From NCBI GenBank assembly GCA_022316685.1, contig JAKJHU010000014.1, positions 6,319,001-6,383,000 on the forward strand: a stretch of DNA of 64,000 bases, read 5' to 3'. A program made the position numbers and the translations under genes. The notes beneath the pieces are model-generated. The model had not been told where the DNA came from and made no database searches. It saw only the letters and a program-made list of their open reading frames with translations. How positions within the stretch are numbered: position 1 is the stretch's first letter; each line of letters opens with the position of its first letter. Positions 24,181 through 35,938 of the stretch are shown here, piece by piece. The DNA comes from Progne subis subis. Lineage: Eukaryota; Chordata; Aves; Passeriformes; Hirundinidae.

Positions 24181-25473
24181 ATAAAATATGTGATAAAAGA
24201 GAGTTGCTGCCCCTGATGAATTTTTCAGCTGGTTCATAGCACAGTTCAGTGAGTGCCAGGGCAACACTAAAGGGATAAAGTCAATCACACAAACCAGGCA
24301 GTAACAACACTCCAGCAACCTCAGCCTGGAAAACTCCAGCCTCAACCAGCACTGATACTTCAATCATTCTAATTTATCCTCCGGGGCAGGCAGCCCCCTC
24401 AAAATTTGGGTTTTAGATGTTCAAGCTGGTGACTCTCATCTACATCACTGAAAATGCTGTTGCAAAATAAATCAAAGAAAAAGAGTGCTCAGAAGTCGGA
24501 TTCTCCTCAGGGTTTCCCCGTCCCTTTGGAATTCAGATGTGAGCTGCCTGAGCCTCCTCCTTTGTCTAATGCAGTGCTGAGCACATCACTGGCACTTAAA
24601 ATACCAAAATTCAAAGGAATAAATGCTTTGTTTGTTTGCTTGCAATTAGAGGCTAATGAAACCCCAGGAATACACTTCCAGGTGATTTGTCACAGAACTG
24701 AACCTCAGCGGTGTGTTCCTGTGTCTAACTTCCCTCTCTGTCTGCTCTGCTGACACAACTAGACCACACTTCATTCTCACAAAGACATTAGAAAAAACCT
24801 TACTCTGGTTTTCCCCCCAGATTACCTGCCTGGCTACTGTCACCCTTGATCTTTTAAGTCCTTGACTGAGTAATCAGTCAGAGAGCTAATGAATGTAGTG
24901 GCTTGGAGGGAAGGGTGAAATGAAAAAGGAGATTTTTTTTTTTTTTTCCCCCTTGTTCTTGATGTTTTTATTGCCTTTGAAAGGTGCTTTATCCATAGCA
25001 TAAAGGAGCATTTGTCTGCGCTTTTTCCCCCTGTCAGTTCACCTAAAAATCTATTTCTCAACTATTAACAGAAACCAGGAGAATTTCATGAGAATGGTGA
25101 TACTGAAATCTAAGAAGAAAATAAACCTCAGATTTTGTATTTGTTTTCCCCCTATTGACACTCATAGACTGCAGTGTCTACCTGGAGTGGGTAGCAGCTC
25201 CAAGACTTTCCTCAAATTCTCAGATGGTTTTAGAACTAAACAGCTGTTTTAATATTCAGATAACTTTGTTATATTTTATAGAAAAAGAAGGGGTTTTTCC
25301 TTTCCTTCCTTCCTGCTGGGTCTGCTCCCCATAGACGAGAATGCCCTGTGTGATCTGAAACCCCCAAAATTTATCCAGGTGCATTTCTAACCAAACTGGG
25401 TCAAGCCTGAACATATGGTTTAAGCACCACCATTGAGTTGACTTCAGTCTGAGACCAAGGACGTGAGAAAAGG

Positions 25474-25620
25474 GAATCACAGAATAGTTTGGGTTGGGTT
25501 GGGTTAAAGATCATCCAGTTCCACACCTTCCACTCTCCCAGGTTCCTCCAAGCCCCATTCGAGCTGGCCTTGAGCACTTCCAGGGATGGGGCAGCCACAG
25601 CTTCTCTGGAACGCCCCATG
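25474..25620 (-). mobile_element. CR1 LINE fragment
   Basis: Reverse-complement CR1 3' end. AATCACAGAATAGTTTGGG is followed by two extra GGGTT steps, then TTAAAGATCATCCAGTTCC, the CCAGGTTCCTCCAAGCCC block and AGCACTTCCAGGGATGGGGC. The repeated GGGTT is a small slippage expansion inside the element. Confidence 0.88.
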
Positions 25621-28600
25621 CTAAAACATATATTCCAAAATACTCATCAGGGTCTGTGATTTGAAAGAAAAATAAACATTCAAATGTTAATGGCCAAGTT
25701 CTCCTAAAAGAATAAATGAACTATTTAAAAGTTAGCAGTACATGGATCCTGTTTTCCTCATCCTGGATACCCAAGAAGCACAGAGCATTCTTGTCACTGT
25801 AATAACTCTGATATGTGAAAAGCTATTTAATTTCCTTTATTCTCAAGGAATTCTACATGCCCTGGAACAGCCCTTTTAATCCACAGAGTTAACCCCATCC
25901 TGCCATGCACACAGATGATGGATATTTGCATATTCTACAGCAGGATTTAAACACCGCTGTCCACAGGGAGCTGATGAACCGAAAATGGTTTAATAAGCTT
26001 TCTCTTAAAATTCTTCTGGGAGGCAGATATTAGCATCAGCAGTATTTGTTGCTAAATGCAAATAAAATCATGGTGCATGTGGGAATTGTGCTGCCCATGC
26101 TCCAGGAAACAGCGAGCACAGGGCTGCAGCAAGCGAGTGGCAATTAAATATTTCACACATGCCTGCGTGGCTCTTTATCTGCAGCACCATGGCCACATCC
26201 AGCAACAATTAATGGGGTTGGGATGGAATCCCCAACTCATAATTCTGTGATTAACTGGTGGAGAAACGCATTTCCCACAAAGGCTAACACAGGAAGCATC
26301 TGAGGACCCCACGTTGCTATAAAGAATTACACAAAATGAAATACAGCAGTCCAAAAGGCAGCCCGCCCTCCAAGAAAATCTGCATTTCTTGGGCTGAGTA
26401 CTGCAAGCTGAGCATGTTTTATTAATTCAAGTATCAAGACAATAATAAATTAAGCACCTAGATATACAGGGGGAAAAGGCAATGTCAGCAGTTACAGGCT
26501 TTTTAACTTGACCTCCTAATTTGCACAAAAATCAAAAATATTTCTGAAGTTTACTGTAATTAAAGATTAATGGAAGTGCTGTAAAGTTCTGAAAAGTTTA
26601 TGAAGCTAGGCCTTGCCGAACTAACTCAACATTTTTCTTCTGTTATTGACTTTTTAGATGCAAACTCTGATCTATACAGACTTCAGCAAAGCACTTCTTA
26701 GATGTGGAAAATTACTTGTTTAACCTGGAGCCGTTCTCTGTGCAGGTAAAGCTAAGGAGGATATAATGGTGAGTTGTGTCAAAAGGGAAATTGTTCAGTT
26801 ATGAGAAGCTCATTAATGAACTTCCAGTGATGAGTCTCAAGGAAAAAATAGCAATATCTTTGCCCCTGGCACAAGAGATAGACCCAGCCTCGTGGAGTTT
26901 GCTGTGGACAAGGCTGATGAGGATGAGAATCTCCCGCTGGAAAAACAAGATTACTTTGAGGCTGGAGTCTATGGACAACGTGGATGGAATCTAAAGCCAT
27001 GAAAAGCTGGGTGACACACTTGGGAACTAAGAATTTCTCCTGCTGAGGGGTCTTCTGAGCTACCTCATCCAATTTTGACCATTCAGGGGCTGGAGAGGAG
27101 AATTCAACACGATGCAGACATGGAACAGGACAAACAGCCAGGAAAAGGGAAGGAATTTGATCTGTTTAAAGCAAAACTAGGGCTTGTTTAAACTAGCAGG
27201 AGGAAGGTGAGGGAGGAAAGAGGGATTGCTGTGTGAGTGCTCTCTTACAGCACACTGTGCAAAGGGGGCTGGGATGGGATAAATTTCAGGGACACCCAGG
27301 AATGTTGGCACAGCAAAAGACAAGTCTGGCATGAGAACAAGCCAGCCCAGAGCAGGCACACAGATGTTTGAGCAGCGAGTGTCTGGGATAGCCCCATGCA
27401 AGCAACAGCAGCAAATTAAAGAAAGAGCGTGGAGGAAGTTTGTTAATTCATTAAAAGAATTCTTAAATATGTTTTTATGTGATAACAGGGAACTGGGTTT
27501 GGTCACCAGGCAGTGCCTTTCAAGCCCTCGCTCCTTGCTGGGTTTCAGCTGTTTAATTTTGAATCCTATCACCATAACCAGAGTGTGCTGCAGCCTCAGG
27601 TACAAGAACAACGCTGATCTTCTTCTCGTAGCTCCTGTGCTCAAAACGGGGCAATGCCTCAAGTAACTGCTGGAAACAGCTTTGGAGGAGGCCAATTTTA
27701 ATAACTTTCAGTGACTACCAACAATTAAGCCTTTTGCTCCTTGAAGTGGGAATAATCCTTTTGGTTTGTGTCTAGGTGCAAGAGAATCCTGCACCTTGCT
27801 TGGGGCTGTTCAGCCTAGTGCTAAACCTAAATAATAACCAAAAAATAGACACCTAACCCTAACATTCGAGCATGCCATGATGTTTTCTCTGAGCAGAGAA
27901 ATGTGTTGGTCTTTTAGATCACAAGAGGGTGAATAAATGCAAAGATCAGCTGCAATTTGCAAAGGCAAATTTGCATGCATCTATATTGTGATAGCATGGC
28001 TGAGTACAGCAGTGGTGCCAAGGCAGTCCAAGCCTGCTGCCTGAGCTTGTTTGCAGTGTTCCTGACACTGGGAAATTAGCAGGTTTTATAATTCAGTTAG
28101 AATTAGAAAATTACATCTGCCAACTTTCTTATCAGTGTAGCAGCACTTTCCTTTTTTTTAACCTTACATTTACTGCTCAAGGTTATCACTGCAGGGCTCT
28201 CAGAGGCTTCTATCACATCTTTATCACATCAGCAAGTTGCCTCCTTAATTTTCTTTATCCTCAGCAGTGGTGCATGCAGGAAAAAAAAAAAGGCTTTGGA
28301 TTGATCAGCAATTACAAAGTTGGTTTTGTGGATCTGAACACCTGCAGAATGTTTTGTGCAACAGCATTTCCCCCACTTCAGTACTGAACTCACGAGAGGA
28401 AAATTGGACAGAATCATTTAATTTCATAAAGCTGGCATGGCAAACAACGTTCACTTAACACCAATTAGAGTTATAGCTGATAATTTGGGCCAGGGCAACG
28501 TGAGTTGACGTAAAATTGACAGGCAGAGCTTGGCATGGGCACGATAGGGATAAAGGGGATGCCCTGAGGATGAAGGGGGATGGCTCTGCAGCTGAGGTGC

Positions 28601-28812
28601 TCCTCCCCTGTCACTTCACTCCGTGTGTGTTGAACTCAGCAGCTGCCCCACAGGACACTGCTCCTGGTAGTAGGAATTGCACCAATGTACCAAACCCCAG
28701 TTTGCAAGCAGTTTCTCTTTGTGTACGCAATATCCAGTGAAAATGGGATTTGCTTCCCCACTTCTGGGGTGTATTTTGGCTGTTGCAGCCAAAATCTTTG
28801 AACTTAAGGGGT

Positions 28813-28915
28813 TTTTGTTGTTTTTTTAATTTGTTTGTTTGTTTGTTTGTTTGGAGGTTTTTTGTTTGTTTGTTTGGGGGTTTTTTGGTTTCTTTTTTTT
28901 TGTTTTTGGTCTGTT
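28813..28915. repeat. (TTTG)n and T/G-rich tract
   Basis: Two runs of TTTG repeats separated by GGAGG and GGGGG interruptions. The 72-codon open frame across it (Phe/Val/Leu/Cys-rich) is an artefact of the repeat. Confidence 0.93.
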
Positions 28916-29630
28916 TAGGTGTTGAGCACAGCAGTGATATCGTTCAGATGTACATTATTTACAGGTAAACCACTCTGTCCCTCTTAAAGCTTGGTTTTAC
29001 TCACTGAAAGGTCAGCAAATGCAGCATGGGAACCAGAATCTGATAGCTTAGGAATTAAAAGTTTATGGGAATTGGGTTTGTTTTCTTGCTCCCAAAGCTC
29101 ATAGGTGACCTGAAATGAGTAATGAGGAGAGCTGTAAAGTTGTAAAAAAAATGATGACTTCAGGCTGTTTAGCCCCTAAAGCAGAGCTGCAGTATCTAAA
29201 CTTGGAGCAGAGGAGAAATGGATCCACAGCATCACCACAAGGAAGCCACGGAAATTATCCCGTAGGAAAACATGAGGGACAAAGATGCATCCTAAATCTC
29301 ACTTTCCCCTAGCCTTAAATACTGGACAGCGAACAAATTCCTGTCTGTTTGGGCTCTGCAGTCTGGGATTACCCTGGTCTTTATTTTGAGTGATCACTGA
29401 TAATTTAGCAATCTTTAGATGAGGGGTCCAGGTCAAGTCACCTCTTTTTCAGCTCAGTGCCTTCCTCTCCTCCTGATCCAAGCACCTCCACCCTATCTCC
29501 ATCCCTGTCTTGGCTCCCTCCACCTCTCAGCATTTTTCCAGAAACAGGCAATTTCTCGTCCCAATTTCTCCTTTGTTGGGTGCCTCCGAAGGTGAAGGCT
29601 GGCAGAAGTACAGGAAACACTGATGGAAGA

Positions 29631-29703
29631 TAGATATATATATATATCTATATATATCTCTCTATATATATCTATATATATATATATATTTATTTTTTTT
29701 TTT
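29631..29703. repeat. (TA)n microsatellite with poly-T end
   Basis: About 60 bp of TA repeats interrupted by ATCT steps, followed by a T run. It is self-complementary and therefore able to form a cruciform. Confidence 0.95.
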
Positions 29704-30899
29704 AACTGCTGGGCAAGAATAGAGACCTGTGTCCTCCAGCCTGATCCCTGTCGAGGATAAATCCTGGCTCCATGACTTCTGGAGAGGTTATCTCAGGCAG
29801 CACAGAGGGGTGTCATCAAGGGGCAGGCAGAGCCCTGCTCTGACAGAGGCAGTGCTGGAACAGATTGTTAAAAGCGTCAGGGAAACATCACGATCAAAAA
29901 TCATGGCCATTGTGAGCTTTGGGCCGGCAATTCTCACCGCACTGCCAGGATTAAAGCACTTGTATTTCACCTCCATGTCTTAAGGCACTGGGAGGTTGTG
30001 CTTTAATTTCAAATTTCCCTTTAAGTTCTCCCTGCCTTGCCAAGGTGGCCTAAGGACAAATCCATTAATCCGTGTGATGTGCAGGTCTGTTTACATTTGG
30101 GGAGTTATGTAAGCAGGTAGAGCTCATCAATAATTAAAGGCTCTGTGGGTAAAGTAGAGCCCTGACCATTTTCTTCCACCCTCTCAAGGTTTCTGTGCAA
30201 GCCCCACAGTCCTTGTGCTTTTCTTTTTCTGTGTTTTAAGGGATGGCAGCTCCAAGCCTTCCGGCTGCAGGGTTTGTGTGAGCCTCTCTCATTTCTCCCA
30301 GAAACGAGCCGGAGGAATTACCAATGTAAAACAGGGATTAGGAAGGGAAGGATCAAGCTCCCTGGTTCTGTTTTGATGGCAGTCTGCACAAGGTGTAATA
30401 AAATCAATAGTTTCTCTCACTGAAAGGGTTCTTTCTATCTCCAGCAATGACAAGAGGATAGTGGGCAAAGAGCTCTATTAGCTGTTCTTTGAGAATCAAT
30501 CACACTTAAAAGCAATAGTCAAAATGACAGCAACTGCACAATAGATGAATAATTTTTTCACACAAATAGCCTGAATTTCGGAGAAGTGACACACTTTTAA
30601 AGAGATAGTAGGTAAAATATCTGCCTCTCTGAAAACCAAGGAAATACTAAGCATTTTTTACTTAAGACACTGAAACAAAAATGCTCAGATCCCTAGGGGG
30701 TAAAAGCCAAAATATCAATTCAGACCACCTGAGCAAGAGCACGAGATAATGAACAAGATTCACTTGATTCAATTTTAAATGTCACATCAGGAAGTACAAA
30801 ATCCCCAAAGCTGCACTCAGGAAGAAAATCCTCATGGCTGTGTCACTTCTGCTGTCAAACAAGGGCTTCCCCTGAGCCTCAGGATCTGGCATCAGGCTG

Positions 30900-31124
30900 A
30901 TTTAGGCTGGGCATTAGGAACAGTTTCTTCCCCCAGAGGGTGCTGGGCACTGCCCAGGCTCCCCTGGGAATGGGCACAGCCCCTGGGAGCTCCAGGAGTT
31001 TTCGGACAATGCTGCCAGGGATGCTCAGGGTAGGGTTTGTTGAGCTGTCTGTGCAGGGCCAGGAGTCGGACTGGATGATCCTTGTGAGTCCCTTCCAACT
31101 CAGGATATTCTGTGATTTTATGAT
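30900..31124 (+). mobile_element. CR1 LINE fragment with 3' terminus
   Basis: Sense-strand CR1 3' end. It holds the GGGCATTAGGAACAGTTTCTT block, GACTGGATGATCCTTGTGAG, and CCCTTCCAACTCAGG. It ends in the repeated terminal octamer ATTCTGTG/ATTTTATG that marks CR1 3' ends. It is 5'-truncated and noncoding. Confidence 0.9.
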
Positions 31125-33313
31125 CTGGTGAGGATGGGAGCTGATCCAGCACAGAGCCTTTGTCTCACACCAGATGAGAACCAGCTGTGCTAAATCTCTG
31201 TGTTATATCTACATCCAGCATCGAGATGTAATTGGCAATTACAAAGTCACATTAAACATTATGTAATGAGCTATTTAAATACATCAGAACTGCATAAAAC
31301 ACGAGGGAAAAAAAAAAAAATTATATCCGGTAAAAGTCATGTTCATGCATAAATAATGAGGGGGAAATACACCAGTCAGCTTGTCCTGTTGTATCACACT
31401 GAAATTTCCATGTAGCTCCAGCAGTGTGGAAGAGCAAAGAAAGGAGTTGTGCCTGGAGAATTATTCCCTGTTGACTCTGGGTCAGCTTCTTGTGGCTCCA
31501 CAGCAAGCATGAAAGCACCATCAAGGCCCAAAGAATGCTGGTTAACATCTCCCCCTCCAGTCTGGGGGTTTGGGATGCTGGAGTGGAGGAACACTGTCAC
31601 TTAGTTTGAGGCAAAACCAGGCAAAAGCTGCAGGCAGGGTGACTTTGTAAACGTGGACAGCAGACTGTGCTCTGGCTTTTCATGCTGTCGTGTTTCTTTG
31701 TTGATGTCTCTGTTTTAAGATCTTTTTTTTGCTCCATGCATCACCAATTGCCTTTTGTTTTCTCCCAGCAGGAAAGGCTCAGTTAATCCATATGTCAGGA
31801 CAAAAAAATCCAGCCTTCTCTTTGATAGGAACCAAGCATGACAGCAATCTATTGAAAAGGTGTTTTGGACTATCATTTCTTCCAAGCTAATTTATTGACT
31901 GGATGGCTTTCAAAAATAATAGGTCTATTTCCCACGATAATGAGCTGAGATGTGACTCTCAAAGTCCATGTGAGCACACAGACAGCCTAATTATGAGAAA
32001 TAAACGAATAATAAACCATCAGTCTCTAGAAATCACTAGCTGTTGTGATATACAAGCCTAAACGTCAGAGAACGTGAATGTTTCCACCTGTTCCCTTCCG
32101 CAGTGATTTTTGTTTCATTAGCCCTGGATATGTAAAAGAAATTTCTTGCCATTAAGCTCTAGACAGATCAGGACGCTGAGAAATATCTGATCTTTGGAGC
32201 TGGGGTGACAGTTCTGCTGAGCAAACTCCAGCTCTAGTGTGTGGTTGTGACGGGAAAATCCTATTCAGATGAATATTTAGTCAGAATCCACAGATTTATA
32301 AATCAGAGCTGGCGAAGTGAATCATCCATGCAAATAAAAGCCCTTTAACACACCCCATTGACCACATTTTTTTCCCCCCAGTATATTTCACTTTAAGTAC
32401 AGATCACAGCGTTAACTACATAAAGAACGTTTCTTTCCCGTAGCATTCGTGGAACAATTTAAAGCATTTGTAACAAATAGTTTCTGTCACTCGCTTTCCC
32501 ATTTCTTGGACAGATGATGGACAGGACACAGCCACATTTTGCCTGTAGAAAAGGCATATTAAAGAAATGTGGCATGCTTAGGAAACATGAATTATTCTCA
32601 CTCCGTGAATCTCCTGCTTCTTACAAACAAAATGCCCACAATGTTATCTTCCAGAATAAGGGACCGTGTCCAACTTGTGCTGAAGCTCAGGGAAGACTGT
32701 CACTACCTGGTACAGTCAGTTTTCAACTCGTGGAGCCCAGAGGGAAAATCTCACCCTGCAAAGAGCTTTTCTGACATGTTTACAACATACCAAAAAAAAA
32801 AAAGGTATTCAAAGAAACTTTCACTGTTCTCCTCCCGTCAGGTGTAAAAGCAGCAGGGTTTTTTATGATTTCTGGCTACCTGTGCTCACTGTGGAGCAAT
32901 CAGCTGTAAAACCAGTTGAGCAGCGGAAAATTCCGCGTTTATCACTCTTTCAAGGCTGGCGCTTTTAAGTCTGACCCTGAATCATCCCGACCTCCACTTT
33001 GCTGGTGAAACATCTCTGCCTTGTGCTAGCAAGGAAAGAAATTGCTGCCTCAAACTGCTTCGACCTTGCCCAGCGCATTCCTCCTGCCACAACTGCCTCG
33101 CTTTTCATTGCCAGCCAAGCAGAGCCCACGTGCTCGGAGGTGACAAACCAAAGCTGCACAAGTCCAGGGCATTCCTTTGGCTGCCCTGGAGGGTCACAGA
33201 CCTGGACAGGGGGGTCTGGGACCCCTGGCCCAGAGCCCAGAGGGACACTGGATTTGATCCCAGTCCATGGGAAAGGCTTCCTGCGCTGCGGGATGGATTG
33301 CAGGCCACAAGAG
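31125..33313. other. Intergenic stretch, no gene seen
   Basis: No gene or clear transposon is recognised. It contains an A run at about 31,307-31,320 and another near 32,792-32,803. The part from 33.0 kb to the LTR start is richer in GC. Confidence 0.55.
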
Positions 33314-33733
33314 TGTGAAAGAGAGGAGTTTAGCTTATCACAGGGTGAGAAAACAGTAGGTTAGGGTTTTTAGTATGGAAGTGAATGGGAGCAAGATGGA
33401 GGATTTGGGGCGCTGTCTCCTGCTTCTTCTTTCTTCTTCCCTCACTCCATTTTCTGCAGTGATGGTGGCACAAAGTAGTTTAAGGAGATTGGGTCAGAGT
33501 AGAGATGACCTGTTTAGTATTAGTGATAGGTATTGGCAAATAATGATAAATAAAGAACAGGTAACAATTAGTATAAAAGATAACGACAGCCCAGTCCGGG
33601 AGGAGTTGCCAGATGCCCGAGCAGCTGCACAGACCTTAGCTGGGCACTGAGAAATTTGTAAGGTAAGAAACAATAAACAAAGCACGCAACCTTGAAAAAT
33701 CAGAACCTGAAGACTCCGTCTCTTTGTTGCTCA
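33314..33733 (+). mobile_element. Candidate solo LTR of an avian endogenous retrovirus (ERVL-like)
   Basis: About 420 bp bounded by TG...CA (TGTGAAAGAGAGG to TTTGTTGCTCA), with LTR-like order. A U3-like part contains ATGGGAGCAAGATGGAGGA and a C/T-rich block. Then come AATAAA-type signals (33,549 and 33,670 regions) and a short U5-like end (ACCTTGAAAAATCAGAACC, then GACTCCGTCTCTTTGTTGC). The layout matches avian ERVL LTRs as I recall them. No internal retroviral genes flank it, so it would be a solo LTR. I could not find a convincing target-site duplication, and the ends may be off by some bases. Confidence 0.6.
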
Positions 33734-35938
33734 GGGCTTTGCAGAAGGCAAAAAGATTCTAAAACCACCTGAATCTCAGAAAAGAAACCGAGACACAAGT
33801 TGCATTCCAGGAGCATTTATACTTTCTCCTAAGAGTCTGGAGCTCCCCTCTAGCAGGGTGAACTCGGGGCTGCTGGGGATGCTCTGCCTTTGGCTCACGT
33901 TTCCCTGAGTCGTGATGGGATTTCTCCAAGCGCCCTTACATCAACACTTCACTAATGCTCAGCAAGGCTTCTGACAAATCTGGTTCATTCTGGGAATGGA
34001 CAAACAGTGAAGATAATCTGGAGCCAGGGAGTCATCGCTATTTTCTAGCCCTGTTTTGGTTTTAGCACAACAGATGTCCATTGAAAAGAAAAACATGTTT
34101 CCGATGTTCTTAAGAGTGCCAGGTTTTTCCCTCCACAAACATCTCCTATGAAAGCTGTTTCTGAGAATAGTGAGTGACCCAAAGCCCCATTTGGAGTTGT
34201 CCTGAAGAATCCCATTTACACAGATTTCCATTTTCATCTCCTTTTAGGGCCCTGACTGAGGCCTCCAGTTCGAGCAGCTCCCCGTGACCGTGGGGCTGTG
34301 CATTGGTAAAAACCCCTTTTAGCAGAGATGAACAGATGCATTTTTAGCTCAGAAATAAAACCTGGACCTTAAGGGGCGAAATTCTGAGACATAAACAATC
34401 CCATGATGGCACAGCAGCCCTGTAATAATAATTTTGAAACCAATTTGCCATCAATATTTTCGTACAAGCCCAAGTACACAAACTCAGTACCAGGTAGGCT
34501 TTTCTAACGAGTGCAGGTGAGACAGGTACCTGTTGGTTTCAATTAAGCTTTGCAAAACCCCCCCTGTGCCAGGAGAAAAATAATGAGGCTACATGAGGCA
34601 AAGAGCTTCACTTCCAGTGCAGACTTTGGGCTGTGTGAACGAAATTTGCACTGAAAATAAGCAACTCACCGGCACCCCGAGAACAGTGGGTCAAGGAAAA
34701 GCAGGGCAGGAGCTGCAGAGGGGGGAAGAAGGGAATTAAAATGTTTTGTAAGCCCCCAGTTTCCATCAGCTGGCTACAAACACTTGATTCTCGTTTCAAA
34801 TGAAACTCTGCGGATTGTTTCAATGTAATAAACATCCACTGTTAATCATCTTACTTGGCACATTTGAGTGTTCATCCTGCAGGTCTCAAAATGCTTTACA
34901 AACCTCCAGCAAAGGCTGCCTGAAAGTTCTGGAAAAGTTTTCGTGGATGGTATCAGCAATTCATAGACAGGGAAAAAAAAAATTACAAAAAATCACATCA
35001 AGTATTTTTTTTCCCCATCATATTTATGTCGAGGGATGTCCACAGAAACAAAATCAGTTGTAAAAAAATACACAGTGGGAGATTATATTTTTATAGTTGA
35101 AATGAAGCCCACATTGGAAGAAGAAAATTACCATCCCTCATTCCCAGGGGAGGGAAAGGCAGCCTGTGACATGTCCAAAGTGAAGCAGGGATGCTCAGAG
35201 CAGTTATCTGGAGGGCCACACCAGAGCATCAGATCATGGGAAGCTTAGGTGAACATTATCAAAGACGATTTTATGTTTTGTGACACAGTGAACATCTCTG
35301 AACTCAGTGAAGAAATTGCCACAAACTGGGCAAGGATTTTTTTCTCCTATTTTCCTTTCCTCTTTTTTTGGCTCTGAGATAAAACTGGTGAATAAAAAGA
35401 CCCCTTTGGAATAAAACATGACAGATGTTCCCAACTAACTCTTCCTTGAACAGATTCTACCTTCAGTGAAGAGAGCAGAAGAGTGGAAGAAGAGTGTCAA
35501 TGCTATTTACTACTTTGTGCAGGAGGAAACACTGCTTCTTTCAGCAGCCAAGTTCTCTGGAACTGTGAAATTCCAGATGTTCCTCAAGCACCTGGAATGG
35601 CACAGGAGCAGGAGGTGTGTGGTGAGAGCAACCAGTAGCTCAGGGCAGATGCACACACCTGAGGAGCAGAATCCATCCAGCTGCAGATCTGAAGGAATTC
35701 TCCGGCACAGAAAACCCGAGGAAGGCAGGGATAGGAGGATGAGGGCAAAAGGCTTTCCACAAAGGTGTCCTGGAATGTGAAGGGCAGATGGGCTGATGGA
35801 ACGTCTCACAAAGATCCCTCACAAAGATCCTTGAGGAGACTTTCCCAGGAGCCAGCACTTCCAGGGACCCCACAAAATAAAAGTGCTGGTTTAAGGAACT
35901 CTGTAACCACGATCTGAGTTGTTTTTATTTTCATCAAG
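33734..35938. other. Intergenic stretch, no gene seen
   Basis: No gene is recognised. The 104-codon plus-strand frame at 35,466-35,780 lacks any known domain. An AATAAA sits at about 35,876, but with no supported transcript it is not called a polyadenylation site. A short direct repeat (TCACAAAGATCC, twice) lies near 35,807-35,832. Confidence 0.55.

Larger units (their letters stand above)
23223..25473. other. Intergenic stretch with hairpin and low-complexity DNA
   Basis: No gene is recognised. It holds the inverted repeat at 23.75-23.82 kb, an A/C-rich low-complexity tract at about 24,126-24,180 (repeating AAAAAACC) and a poly-T tract near 24,931-24,946. Confidence 0.6.
25621..30899. other. 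Intergenic stretch, no gene seen
   Basis: Unique-looking DNA with two simple-repeat tracts (28.8 and 29.6 kb). A 172-codon open frame on the minus strand (27,177-27,695) and a 111-codon frame opposite it have no recognisable domain. I do not call them genes. Confidence 0.6.

Noticed and set aside
26188..26252. Possible CR1 3' terminus ending AATTCTGTGATT
   Set aside because: Only the last dozen bases fit. The diagnostic CTTCCAACCC block is absent.
26660..26700. ATACAGACTTCAGCAAAGC, resembling the LINE reverse-transcriptase TDFSKA motif
   Set aside because: Only about 20 bases match, with no supporting sequence on either side, so a CR1 ORF2 relic cannot be claimed.
27855..27866. CCTAACCCTAAC, telomere-like repeat
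   Set aside because: Fewer than two complete units, expected by chance.
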